Of a stretch of DNA of 64,000 nucleotides, positions 1-7,570 are shown one piece after another (within the stretch, counting starts at the first letter, position 1; every line of letters starts with the position of its first letter). The notes beneath the pieces were generated by a model. That model made no database searches. It had not been told where the DNA came from and saw nothing but the letters and a program-made list of their open reading frames with translations. The stretch is from Pseudonocardia xinjiangensis (lineage in GTDB: Bacteria; Actinomycetota; Actinomycetes; Mycobacteriales; Pseudonocardiaceae), in assembly GCF_012911925.1 (NCBI RefSeq), contig NZ_JAAXKY010000004.1, forward strand, positions 61,782 to 125,781, in the 5' to 3' direction. The translations under genes and the position numbers were made by a program.

Positions 1-240
1 CGGCGCGTCCCGCCAGACCGCCACGGTGGCCAGCCGTTCGGCGGTCTCGCCCGCCTTCTCGAGCACCTGCACATGACCGACCACACAGGCGCTGCAGCCG
101 TTGATCTGACTGGCTCGCAGGGCGACCAGTTCGAGGGTCGAGCCGGGCACGTTGCTCCGGCTCGTGGCCGTGAGCAGGTGCTGGATGCCCGTCATGGCGT
201 CAGGGAGGACGAGAGCCGGGTTCTTCATGCGTGCGGTCAT
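1..240 (-). CDS. Carboxymuconolactone decarboxylase (AhpD-like) family protein, 3' end outside window
   Basis: The first 80 codons are visible, starting at the ATG at 240. An SD-like GAGGAG precedes the start. The protein contains the CSAC (CxxC) motif followed by VGHVQ, typical of the CMD/AhpD alkylhydroperoxidase-like fold, where the cysteine pair does thiol redox chemistry. The remainder lies off the left edge. The gene is divergent from an ECF41-type sigma factor. CMD proteins are one of the three recurring partners (carboxymuconolactone decarboxylase, oxidoreductase, epimerase) of ECF41 sigma genes, so it is probably the sigma factor's target. The family assignment is firm. The substrate is unknown. 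Confidence 0.85.
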   Translation of the reverse strand, partial: MTARMKNPALVLPDAMTGIQHLLTATSRSNVPGSTLELVALRASQINGCSACVVGHVQVLEKAGETAERLATVAVWRDAP

Positions 241-268
241 GCTGGTTCTCCTCGGGGTGTTGGTCGTG

Positions 269-320
269 TGTCACATCGACGGCGTCCTGCGGGTCACTGC
301 TCTGACACCGGGCGACGGAG
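269..320. promoter_or_regulatory. Divergent promoter region with ECF41-like motifs
   Basis: On the + strand TGTCACA (269-275) is followed 16 nt later by GGTC (292-295). On the - strand TGTCAGA, read back from about 309, is followed 16 nt later by CGCC. The promoter described for ECF41 sigma factors is TGTCACA in the -35 region and CGTC in the -10 region. Both arms therefore resemble ECF41 promoters, the + arm better in the -35 box. This would give autoregulation of the sigma gene and control of the divergent CMD gene. The motifs are seen directly; their function is inferred. Confidence 0.45.
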
Positions 321-331
321 GAATGTGACGG

Positions 332-1213
332 ATGGACCAGCACGACTTTCTGGCGGCGCGCTTCGAGGAACACCGACCCCACCTGCGGTCGGTGGCCTAC
401 CGGCTCCTCGGCTCGCTGAGCGAGGCCGACGATGCGGTCCAGGAGACCTGGCTGAGGCTCAGCCGCTCCGACACCGATGAGGTGGCGAACCTGGGCGGGT
501 TTCTCACCACGGTCGTCGGCCGGGTGGCCCTCAACATGCTGCGGTCCCGCAACCAGCGACGCGAGGAGCCCCTCGACGTCCGGGTTCCCGACCCCATCGT
601 GACCCGGCTGGACGGTGGTGACCCCGAGCACGAGGCGCTGCTGGCCGACTCGGTCGGCCTCGCCCTGCTCGTGGTGCTGGAGACCCTGACACCGGCGGAG
701 CGGCTCGCGTTCGTCCTGCACGACCTGTTCGCCATGCCCTTCGACGAGATCGCCGCCGTGGTCGGGCGCACCGAGCCCGCGACCCGCCAACTCGCCAGCC
801 GTGCCCGCCGCCGGGTGCAGGGAGCGGCCCCCACCCCGGACCGTGACCGGGCCCGTCAGCGCGAGGTCATCGACGCCTTCCTCGCCGCCTCGCGGGGCGG
901 CGACATCGACGGGCTCCTCGCGATCCTCGATCCCGACGTCGTGGTGCGTTCCGACGGAGGCGCCCTGCGCCCGAGCAGCGTCCTGCGGGGATCGGAGGCC
1001 GTGGCCCGGGGTGCTGTCGTTTTCGCGCAGATCGCCGAGCTCACCCGCCCCGCACTCGTCAACGGAGCGGTCGGGGCCGTGGCTATGTCGGAGGGCCGTC
1101 CGCTGTCGGTCGCCGCGTTCACGGTGGTGGGCGGGAAGGTGGCGCGGCTCGACATCCTCAGCGACCCCGAGCGACTGGCCCGGATCGACCTCTCGGTGCT
1201 CGACGAGCCATGA
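332..1213 (+). CDS. ECF41-type RNA polymerase sigma factor with C-terminal SnoaL-like domain
   Basis: This 293-residue extracytoplasmic-function sigma factor has region 2 near residues 10-75 (HLRSVAYRLLGSLSEADDAV) and region 4 near 115-165. A SnoaL/NTF2-like extension of about 120 residues follows. The extension carries RSDGGA and SDPERL, close to the DGGG and NPDKL signatures of ECF41 factors, in which this domain replaces a conventional anti-sigma factor and controls activity in cis. The ATG at 332 has GGAGG about 10 nt upstream. Its divergent CMD neighbour is the expected genomic partner. The ECF41 assignment rests on these motifs and on context; no alignment was run. Confidence 0.88.
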   Translation: MDQHDFLAARFEEHRPHLRSVAYRLLGSLSEADDAVQETWLRLSRSDTDEVANLGGFLTTVVGRVALNMLRSRNQRREEPLDVRVPDPIVTRLDGGDPEHEALLADSVGLALLVVLETLTPAERLAFVLHDLFAMPFDEIAAVVGRTEPATRQLASRARRRVQGAAPTPDRDRARQREVIDAFLAASRGGDIDGLLAILDPDVVVRSDGGALRPSSVLRGSEAVARGAVVFAQIAELTRPALVNGAVGAVAMSEGRPLSVAAFTVVGGKVARLDILSDPERLARIDLSVLDEP

Positions 1214-1219
1214 TCGTTC

Positions 1220-1265
1220 CGAGATCCGGCTGTGCGCCCTGGTGGGGGCGGATGTGCGGATCTCG
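1220..1265. terminator. Intergenic inverted repeat after the sigma gene
   Basis: CGAGATCCG (1220-1228) and its perfect reverse complement CGGATCTCG (1257-1265) flank a 28-nt loop starting 7 nt after the sigma stop codon. There is no T-tract. The left arm shares GAGATCCGGCTGT with the hairpin at 42946-42993, so both may belong to one dispersed intergenic repeat family. A terminator role is possible but unproven. Confidence 0.4.
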
Positions 1266-1299
1266 CAGCGTTGGCTCCGATTCTGTCGGGGCAGGCAGC

Positions 1300-1320
1300 T
1301 ATTATCGAACGTATGTTCGA
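1300..1320 (+). promoter_or_regulatory. LexA/SOS box overlapping the start of the DUF222-HNH gene, with -10 element
   Basis: TCGAACGTATGTTCGA at 1305-1320 is a perfect match to the actinobacterial LexA box TCGAAC-N4-GTTCGA. The ATG at 1313 lies inside it. TATTAT at 1300-1305 is a good -10 hexamer whose spacing predicts transcription starting at or next to the ATG. This gives a leaderless mRNA that bound LexA would block completely. Mycobacterial 13E12-family genes are known to carry SOS boxes at this place. Confidence 0.75.
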
Positions 1321-2767
1321 GATCGACTCTCACTGGCTGGTGCCGCGGTCCGCGCCACTGGTGTGGACCGAGGTCGCTCCCGACGGTATGGCGGCGATGG
1401 TGCTGGACCAGGCCGCTCCGCCCGTTGATTCGTTCGAGGCGTTGGAGCGGATCGGGGCGTGGGAGAAGGTCATCGCCTGGGCGCAGGCCCGCCAGTTCGC
1501 AGAGATCGCCCAGTTCGTCGCGGCCGCCGAGGCTGCTCCGGCTGCGGGACTCACGGCGGCGCAGGCGGTGGAGTCCGCGCAGGCCGAGGTCGGGATGATG
1601 CTGCGGCTCTCGCCCGGCGGCACCGCGTGGCGGGTCGGGGAAGCCCGGCAGTTGGTGGAGGAGTTCCCGGACACGTTCGCCTCCCTGGCGACCGGGGCGA
1701 TCACATTGCCGAAGGCGCGGATCATCGCCGAGGCCTGTACCGACCTCGACCCTGTGGCCGCTGCGGCGGTGGAACAGAAGGTGTTGCCGCGGGCGCCGCA
1801 GCAGATCACCGGGCAGCTGCGGGCCGCGCTGCGGCGGGCGGTGCTGCGCGCCGACAGTGAAGCCGTCGCCCGGCGTCGTGAGCGCAAGCGGCGCGAGCGT
1901 GCTGTGGTGTTGTATCCCGAGCGCGATGGGATGGCCACCCTGTCGGCGACGTTGGCGGCGGCGGAGGCGGTGGGGGTGTTCGCGGTGCTGGATCAGCACG
2001 CCCGCGGCTGCGGCAGTGCTGATGAGCGGCCGATGGCGGCCCGGCGGGCCGATGCGCTGGTCGACCTGGTGCTGCGAGAGACGGGGTTCTGCAGCACCGC
2101 GGCGGCAACGGCCTGCTCGGCCGACGGTCTGACCGGCGATGAGAGCTCAGCACCGTCCGCGCCCGGCTCGGACCGGCTGCCCGGGCTGGCGCCCGAGGGT
2201 GGTGTCCCCACCGTCACCAACAAGGTGTCGATACAGATCCGGGTCACCGTCCCCCTCGACACCCTGCGCGGCGTCTCCGAGGAACCTGGTGAACTCGCCG
2301 GGTACGGCCCCATCCCCGCCGACCACGCCCGCCAGTTGGCCGCCGACCCCGACAGCGTCTGGCGACGCCTGGTCACCGACCCTCTCAGCGGCGCATTGCT
2401 CGACTACGGCACCACCCGCTACCGGCCACCCCCGCACCTGACCGAACACGTCATCGCGCGGCACCAGTACTGCCAAGGGCCGGGCTGCCGGGTGCCCGCG
2501 AACCGGTGCGACCTCGACCACAACGTCCCCTTCGACCCCGTCGCCGGGGAAGGTCCGACGTCGGCGGCCAACCTCGGCCCGAAATGCCGGCCGCATCACC
2601 GGTTGAAGGGCATGCCGGGCTGGAGCGTGAGCCAGTACCCCGACGGATCGATCCTCTGGACCACACCCAGCGGCCACACCTACCGGGTCGAACCACCACC
2701 ACTCACCGAACCCCGCACCCCGAAGGAGGCCACGAGCACCGGCGCCGACGAACCACCACCCTTCTAG
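1313..2767 (+). CDS. DUF222 / HNH endonuclease-signature protein (13E12 family)
   Basis: The protein has 484 residues. The N-terminal two thirds are the alanine- and arginine-rich helical DUF222 domain. The C-terminal part is an HNH nuclease domain with a C-x4-C-type pair (YCQGPGC), the DLDHNVPF core and CRPHHRLKG. The frame is open further upstream, but the start at 1313 (MFEIDSHW) is preferred because it fits the DUF222 N-terminus and sits in a -10/LexA-box arrangement. No SD is visible, consistent with leaderless translation. The family is often multicopy in actinobacteria. It is presumed to act on DNA, but its biological role is not settled. DNA-damage induction is inferred from the SOS box. 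Confidence 0.88.
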   Translation: MFEIDSHWLVPRSAPLVWTEVAPDGMAAMVLDQAAPPVDSFEALERIGAWEKVIAWAQARQFAEIAQFVAAAEAAPAAGLTAAQAVESAQAEVGMMLRLSPGGTAWRVGEARQLVEEFPDTFASLATGAITLPKARIIAEACTDLDPVAAAAVEQKVLPRAPQQITGQLRAALRRAVLRADSEAVARRRERKRRERAVVLYPERDGMATLSATLAAAEAVGVFAVLDQHARGCGSADERPMAARRADALVDLVLRETGFCSTAAATACSADGLTGDESSAPSAPGSDRLPGLAPEGGVPTVTNKVSIQIRVTVPLDTLRGVSEEPGELAGYGPIPADHARQLAADPDSVWRRLVTDPLSGALLDYGTTRYRPPPHLTEHVIARHQYCQGPGCRVPANRCDLDHNVPFDPVAGEGPTSAANLGPKCRPHHRLKGMPGWSVSQYPDGSILWTTPSGHTYRVEPPPLTEPRTPKEATSTGADEPPPF

Positions 2768-2791
2768 CGCATGTCCTGATCCCGGTATGAG

Positions 2792-3304
2792 CTACTTCGT
2801 TCCCTCGGGCAGAGTCTCGGTCGGCGGAGTGCCCTTCGCCTTCACGTAGAAGACGGCTAGTTTTGCGGGTTGTGTCGCACTGGCATTGCGGCTCACGAGG
2901 TGAATATCTGTAGGAGACTCGTAGTAGGCGCCGCCGGTGTTGATCGTCTGGGGGTTGCCGCCCTTCAGTTGTGTCACGACACTTCCTTCGAGCACGTAGA
3001 CGAAAAGATCGCAGTTGTGTCGATGCACCTGGGAGGCTTCGCCCGGAGCGGAATCGACGATTTCGATCATGCCCTCCTTACCGGGCACATCGGGGAGGTC
3101 CTGGGTCATCACACGGGTCACCGACCCCGCACCGATGCGATGGACGCCCCCCTGGTCATGGGCGCCGTCGGCCGCTGGGGCGCTGCCGGCCGCTGGGGGA
3201 CTGGCAGGCGCTTGGCCCGTGCCCGTGCCCGTGCCCGTGCCGCACGCCATCACGCTGCCGAACGCCAGCACGGAAACCAGTCCCATCTTGACTACGCTGT
3301 TCAT
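2792..3304 (-). CDS. Cupin-domain lipoprotein
   Basis: This 170-residue protein has an N-terminal signal peptide ending in a lipobox (GSVMAC), followed by a low-complexity Gly-Thr and Ala-Pro linker of about 30 residues. A single cupin beta-barrel follows, with HRHNCDLF (metal-site motif 1) and a motif-2 region ending in DIHLVS. It should be anchored outside the membrane and bind a metal or small ligand. No enzymatic role can be assigned. The start is supported by AAGGAGAG upstream. Part of the linker is encoded by a hexanucleotide repeat, described separately. Confidence 0.8.
   Translation of the reverse strand: MNSVVKMGLVSVLAFGSVMACGTGTGTGTGQAPASPPAAGSAPAADGAHDQGGVHRIGAGSVTRVMTQDLPDVPGKEGMIEIVDSAPGEASQVHRHNCDLFVYVLEGSVVTQLKGGNPQTINTGGAYYESPTDIHLVSRNASATQPAKLAVFYVKAKGTPPTETLPEGTK
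3216..3242. repeat. Hexanucleotide (GTGCCC) tandem repeat in the lipoprotein linker
   Basis: About four copies of GTGCCC lie just after the lipobox cysteine codon and encode alternating Gly-Thr on the minus strand. Such a repeat can change length in frame without disrupting the gene, altering the spacer between lipid anchor and cupin domain. Confidence 0.7.
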
Positions 3305-3640
3305 GTCCTGCTCTCCTTCGTCGGATCGTTGTCGTGTTACCGGAAATCGTGACCTTGTACGCCTCGGCAGTGAGCTTCACGCATCCCACGCTCGATGCGT
3401 GGACCGGGAGGAACTCCGTGTCTTCCGGTGCGCTGCTCGTTGTCACATCTGCGACGCTACGGGCCCGATAGCGCTGGGATCTGGGTCATTCCCTCGGCAG
3501 ATTGCTGGGCCAATTCAGTGGCCGGCCCATCCGCGTTCGCTACCGGCAGCCGGCCTGGGGGCGATTCCGCCGATGGCGAAATGAGGTCGCAGGACCCGTT
3601 CAGCTGTCTACGGTCGCAAGCCTCGGACCGAGGGGGAGGC
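3305..3640. other. Divergent intergenic region (336 bp)
   Basis: The region lies between the cupin lipoprotein and the divergent alpha/beta hydrolase gene. It must contain both promoters. I see no convincing gene, RNA or clear operator in it. Confidence 0.5.
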
Positions 3641-4465
3641 ATGGAGACGATCACCGGTACTGCGGCAGGCGTGCCGTTCACGGCGCTGCCACCGGCCGGA
3701 GCCGGCGACGGCCCCGCGCCGTTGATCGTGACGTGGCACATGCTGGACGCGCCGCGTACGGACGCGGCATTCGCGGCCGCCCTGCCGATGACCGGGGTGC
3801 CTGCCTGGCGGGTGCACCTGGGCATGCCGATGTGTGGGGCGCGGATGGTCGACGGCGGCGTCGACGCCGTCATCGAACTCGCCCGCGAGGACGCGCTGAT
3901 GGCCTTTCTGGCCCCGTTCACCCATCAGGCGGCCGCCGAGTTCCCGGCCGCGCTCACCGCGCTGCGCGAACAGCTACCGGTCGACGACGAGCTGGTCGGT
4001 GTTCTCGGCGCATCGCTCGGCGGAGCCGTGGCGCTGCAGGTACTGGCCGCGGGCGAGGTTCCGATCGCGTCGGTCGCGCTGGTCAACCCGGCCGTGCGGA
4101 TACGGTCGGCCGTCGGGCTCGTCGAGGACCTCGCCGGGCGGGCGTACCGGTGGACCGCGGAGTCGCGCACGGCTGCCGACGAACTGGACTTCGTCGCCCG
4201 TGCCGGGGACTTCACGACACAACCGCCACTGCTGCTGGTCAGCGGGGAGAGGGACCACCCGGAACTGCGCACGGACGCGGCCGCCCTCGTCGATGCACTG
4301 CGCGAGCGCTATGCGCACCCCGAGGAGGTCGAGCTGGTCACCGTGGCGGACCTGGCGCATCCGTTGGCCGATGAACCGGGCCTGGAACCGGCTCCCCAGC
4401 TGCCCACGGCGAGGGTGGTCGACGAGGTCGTGACGCGGTGGTGGCGCCGGCAGCTCGCGGGCTGA
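3641..4465 (+). CDS. Alpha/beta hydrolase
   Basis: The protein has 274 residues and an alpha/beta-hydrolase fold. The nucleophile elbow GASLGG places the catalytic serine at about residue 125. The acid is probably in SGERDHPE and the histidine in DLAHPLADEP near the C-terminus. The frame is open upstream, but the ATG at 3641 follows GGGGGAGGC, a strong SD, and gives a normal N-terminus. It converges on the next gene with about 20 bp between stops. The substrate is unknown; esterase or peptidase-like activity is likely. No signal peptide is seen. Confidence 0.8.
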   Translation: METITGTAAGVPFTALPPAGAGDGPAPLIVTWHMLDAPRTDAAFAAALPMTGVPAWRVHLGMPMCGARMVDGGVDAVIELAREDALMAFLAPFTHQAAAEFPAALTALREQLPVDDELVGVLGASLGGAVALQVLAAGEVPIASVALVNPAVRIRSAVGLVEDLAGRAYRWTAESRTAADELDFVARAGDFTTQPPLLLVSGERDHPELRTDAAALVDALRERYAHPEEVELVTVADLAHPLADEPGLEPAPQLPTARVVDEVVTRWWRRQLAG

Positions 4466-4485
4466 CGTGACGGCGGTGCCGATCC

Positions 4486-5748
4486 TCAGCCCGCTCCACG
4501 GCCGGCCAGCTGCCCGGAGAGCCAGCCGAACATCCGGTGTGCGGTCTGGCGGGGTGCGAGGGGCTGGCAGTGGAAGTTCGCCCCGTCGGCCACGCCGAAC
4601 GACGCGATCTCGTGGGGGGCTGTGAGCAGGGCCGCGAGCTGCTCGGACTGGCCGGGCCAGAACTGCTCGTCCTCGGGGTCGGTGATCAGCAGGGGAGTGC
4701 GGATCTGCGCGGCGACGTCGCGGAGCTGGTAGGTGCGCAGGGTCGTGAACAGGTCGAAGGGGTCGTCGATGCCGTACGGGCGGGCGCGGAACGCGAACGT
4801 CCGGTCCATGTCGGGGTCGCTGCCGGCGAACTCGGCCATGTACCCGTTGAACGTGTCCTTCCGACCGCCGTCGAGCAGGGCGATCATCTCCGGCGGCATG
4901 TGGTCCAGCCACGAGGTCGAGACGTCGACGACCCCCGGATCGGCGACGGCGGCGACGAACCGGTGCTCGAACGCCAGTGCCCGGGGGAGCCAGTAGCCGG
5001 CCTGGCTGATCCCGTACGCGGTCAGAGCGGAGGGGTCGACGTCGGCCCGGGCGACCAGCGTGTCGACCACGGGGGTGAGCACGGCCTCCCAGTCCGGCCG
5101 GAACGGCACGCCGCGCTCGAACAGCAGGGACTGCTGGCCCGGCCCGTCGTAGACGAAGGCGTTCCAGCCGCGCGCGAGAGCCTCCGCTGCCCCGCTCGAC
5201 CACAGACTGCTCAGCGGACCGTCGCTGCCGTTGGTCATGACGAAGGTGGGGCGCGCTGCTCCGCCGGCATCAGGGCGCAGCAGGTAGCCCGGCAGGGTGT
5301 CGCCGTCGTAGGGGATCGCGACCCGGACGAACCTGCCGCCCGATGCGTCGATCATCGCGTCCCACGCCCGGCGGGAGCTGCGGAACGTCGGGAGCATGAC
5401 CGCGCCGGTCCGGTCCCGCGGCAGGCCGTCCACCGCCCCGAGTGCCTGGGAGTAGGCGGCGGAGGCCGCGAGGTACGCCCACATCGCCCCGGGTGCGTCG
5501 CCGTCGCCGTCGGCGGCCGCACCGAGCGCGGAGAACCGGTCGCCCCGCTGCGACCACGCGGTGAACCAGCCCGGGCGGTCGCCGTCGGCGATGCCGGCGA
5601 CGGTGGCGAGCACGCTGCCCGGGTCGCCGACGCCGTAGGTCGTGGCGCCGAGCGCCAGCCGGGTCTCGAAGTCGAAGTCGGGGTCGCCGAAGAACCCGGT
5701 CGTGAGGGCGTGGGAGGCTGCGGGACGGACGGACGGCGAGGTCGTCAT
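4486..5748 (-). CDS. Alpha/beta hydrolase of the large, capped acyl-hydrolase type
   Basis: The protein has 420 residues. A helical N-terminal cap of about 140 residues precedes an alpha/beta hydrolase core with nucleophile motif YGISQAG (Ser about 248), a probable acid in ITDPEDEQFW and histidine in NFHCQPL. This layout resembles the FrsA/DUF1100 group and 2,6-dihydroxypseudooxynicotine hydrolase, which cleave C-C or ester bonds in small molecules. The specific substrate cannot be read from sequence. GGAAGG precedes the ATG at 5748. The gene sits 28 bp downstream of the membrane-protein gene, so the two are probably co-transcribed. Confidence 0.8.
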   Translation of the reverse strand: MTTSPSVRPAASHALTTGFFGDPDFDFETRLALGATTYGVGDPGSVLATVAGIADGDRPGWFTAWSQRGDRFSALGAAADGDGDAPGAMWAYLAASAAYSQALGAVDGLPRDRTGAVMLPTFRSSRRAWDAMIDASGGRFVRVAIPYDGDTLPGYLLRPDAGGAARPTFVMTNGSDGPLSSLWSSGAAEALARGWNAFVYDGPGQQSLLFERGVPFRPDWEAVLTPVVDTLVARADVDPSALTAYGISQAGYWLPRALAFEHRFVAAVADPGVVDVSTSWLDHMPPEMIALLDGGRKDTFNGYMAEFAGSDPDMDRTFAFRARPYGIDDPFDLFTTLRTYQLRDVAAQIRTPLLITDPEDEQFWPGQSEQLAALLTAPHEIASFGVADGANFHCQPLAPRQTAHRMFGWLSGQLAGRGAG

Positions 5749-5776
5749 GGTCGGTCCTTCCGCGGGGCCGCGCCGG

Positions 5777-6421
5777 TCATGCCGTCCGGCCGGACGGCCG
5801 CTCCGCCGGGTGGCCCGGGCCCGGCCGGGTGGTGTCGTCCGGGCGCTTGCTGAGCCGGTTGGTGTAGCGCACCGCCCACCAGATCAGCGCTATCGGGAGA
5901 ACCCAGTTGAAGACGAGGTCGAGCGGCCGGGACGGCACCGTGGTGCCCGGTTCCGCGCCGCGCAGCAGCGAGGCCACCAGGTGGCCCACCCCCGTCGAGG
6001 CGATCGCGACGCCCCACGCCGCGCTGATGCGCCGGTTGACCGACCGGAACCGCTCGGTGTGCCAGAACTCCTTCGGCACGCTCTCCCTGGCGTACTGCTC
6101 GGTGAACGGCATGATCGGCAGCATCGCGAAGATCACGACGGCCAGCGTCCACGTGGCGATCGAGCGGCCGTAGGCGGCCAGGAACGCGTCCGCCCGCGGG
6201 TCGACCAGGGACGCGACGGCGATCCCGGCGAAGGCGACGGCCCCCGTCACCTCGAGCACCTTCGGTGACTCGCCGCGGAGGACGGACCGGAGGATGAAAG
6301 CCGCCGCGACGAGGAACGCCAGGAACCCGGCCGTGGCGACCGCTCCCGTCCCCGTCCGGGTCGCGACGAGGCTGAAGACGATCCAGGGTACGAATCCGGC
6401 GAACACCTTGAGCATCGACAT
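5777..6421 (-). CDS. Polytopic membrane protein of unknown function
   Basis: The 214-residue protein has about five or six hydrophobic segments, beginning with VFAGFVPWIVFSLVAT, and a polar Pro/Arg-rich C-terminal tail. The start at 6421 is chosen over an upstream in-frame codon because GGAAGAG precedes it and the hydrophobic N-terminus begins there. It resembles small septum-formation-inhibitor-like or DUF-type integral membrane proteins of actinobacteria, but I recognise no family with certainty. It probably shares a transcript with the alpha/beta hydrolase downstream. Confidence 0.7.
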   Translation of the reverse strand: MSMLKVFAGFVPWIVFSLVATRTGTGAVATAGFLAFLVAAAFILRSVLRGESPKVLEVTGAVAFAGIAVASLVDPRADAFLAAYGRSIATWTLAVVIFAMLPIMPFTEQYARESVPKEFWHTERFRSVNRRISAAWGVAIASTGVGHLVASLLRGAEPGTTVPSRPLDLVFNWVLPIALIWWAVRYTNRLSKRPDDTTRPGPGHPAERPSGRTA

Positions 6422-6590
6422 GCGGCAACTCTTCCGCCGCGTAGGCGCCGGGGCAGCCGCCGAACCGCTCCTTTCCGGGGGCGATCTGCCGCCATTCCAG
6501 CGAAGCGGGATGTGCAATCGGTCCATTCCTCGGCAGAGCTGGACCGGACGGTGCCCCGGCCCGCCGCGGCGAACCGGGGCCCGCAGCGGA

Positions 6591-7331
6591 CTACATGTCC
6601 ATTCCGCCGTTGACCGAGACCACGGAACCGGTGATGTAGCCGGCCTCGTCCTCGATGAGGAACTGCACCGCGCGCGCGATCTCGTGCGCCTGCCCGAGCC
6701 GGCCCACGGGGATTCCCGTGATGATCTTCTCGAGCGCCTTCTCGGGTACCGCGGCCACCATCTCCGTCTCGATGTAACCGGGCGCCACGCAGTTCACGGT
6801 GATTCCCTTGCGGGCCACCTCACGGGCGAGGCTCTGAGTCATCCCGAAGAGGCCGGATTTCGACGCCGCGTAGTTGACCTGGCCGATGTTGCCCGTCTGC
6901 CCGATCACCGAGCTGATGTTGACGATGCGTCCCGACCCGCGTTCGAGCATGTGGTCGAGCACGGCTTTGGACATGTAGAAAGCGCCTGACAGGTTGATCC
7001 GGAGCACGGCGTGCCAGTCGTCCACCGACATCTTCCGCATCGTCTTGTCGACGGTGATACCGGCGTTGTTGACCAGGTGGTCGACGCGGCCGCGCTCGGC
7101 CAGCACCTCGTCGACCACCCGCTGGCAGTCCTCGGGCTCGCCGACGTTGCCCTGGTGCACCGACACCGAGCAGCCGTCGGCCTTGAGCTTCTCGGCCAAC
7201 TCCTCGGCCGCCTGGTTGTTGCTGCTGTACCCGGCTGCGACGTGCACACCCGAGCGGGCGAGTGATGTGGTGATCGCCGCGCCGATCCCGCGCGCGCCCC
7301 CGGTAACGATGGCCACCTTCTGGTCGGTCAT
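6591..7331 (-). CDS. SDR oxidoreductase, acetoacetyl-CoA / 3-oxoacyl reductase type
   Basis: This 246-residue classical short-chain dehydrogenase has the cofactor motif TGGARGIGAA, NNAG, the catalytic Ser in NISSVIG and YAASK. The C-terminal pattern with PVGRLGQ and SVNGGMDM is close to PhaB/FabG acetoacetyl-CoA reductases. It probably reduces a 3-oxoacyl thioester with NADPH. The ATG at 7331 is preceded by GAGGAGGT. Upstream on the same strand lies a KAS III-type condensing enzyme whose 3-oxo product would be a logical substrate. The two are separated by a repeat-rich spacer of about 240 bp. Confidence 0.85.
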   Translation of the reverse strand: MTDQKVAIVTGGARGIGAAITTSLARSGVHVAAGYSSNNQAAEELAEKLKADGCSVSVHQGNVGEPEDCQRVVDEVLAERGRVDHLVNNAGITVDKTMRKMSVDDWHAVLRINLSGAFYMSKAVLDHMLERGSGRIVNISSVIGQTGNIGQVNYAASKSGLFGMTQSLAREVARKGITVNCVAPGYIETEMVAAVPEKALEKIITGIPVGRLGQAHEIARAVQFLIEDEAGYITGSVVSVNGGMDM

Positions 7332-7480
7332 GTCGCGTACCTCCTCGTCGACGTGCACCCCGCCCCGTGGCCTGCCGGCTCCGGGCCGTCCTCCAGTCGT
7401 CCTCGCCCGGGCCCGTGCCGTGGCCCCGACGCCGTGCCGTGCTCACCTGCCGCGCCGTGCTGAGCTGCTGTGACGTGAGC

Positions 7481-7570
7481 TGCCGTGACGTGCCGTGCTG
7501 CCGTGACGTGCCGTGCTGCCGTGACGTGCCGTTTCTCAGACGCCGTGCCGTTCCGGACGCCGTGCCGTTC
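7481..7570. repeat. Short tandem repeats (18-bp and 17-bp periods) between KAS III and SDR genes
   Basis: An 18-bp unit, TGCCGTGACGTGCCGTGC, occurs at 7481-7498 and 7499-7516 and, with a changed end, at 7517-7534. A second array follows: GACGCCGTGCCGTTC at 7539-7553 and 7556-7570. Degenerate relatives extend left to about 7420. No coding function is evident. Confidence 0.85.

Noticed and set aside
200..1999. Long open frame on the minus strand opposite the sigma and DUF222 genes
   Set aside because: It is an Arg/His/Gly-rich shadow of two well-supported genes on the other strand.
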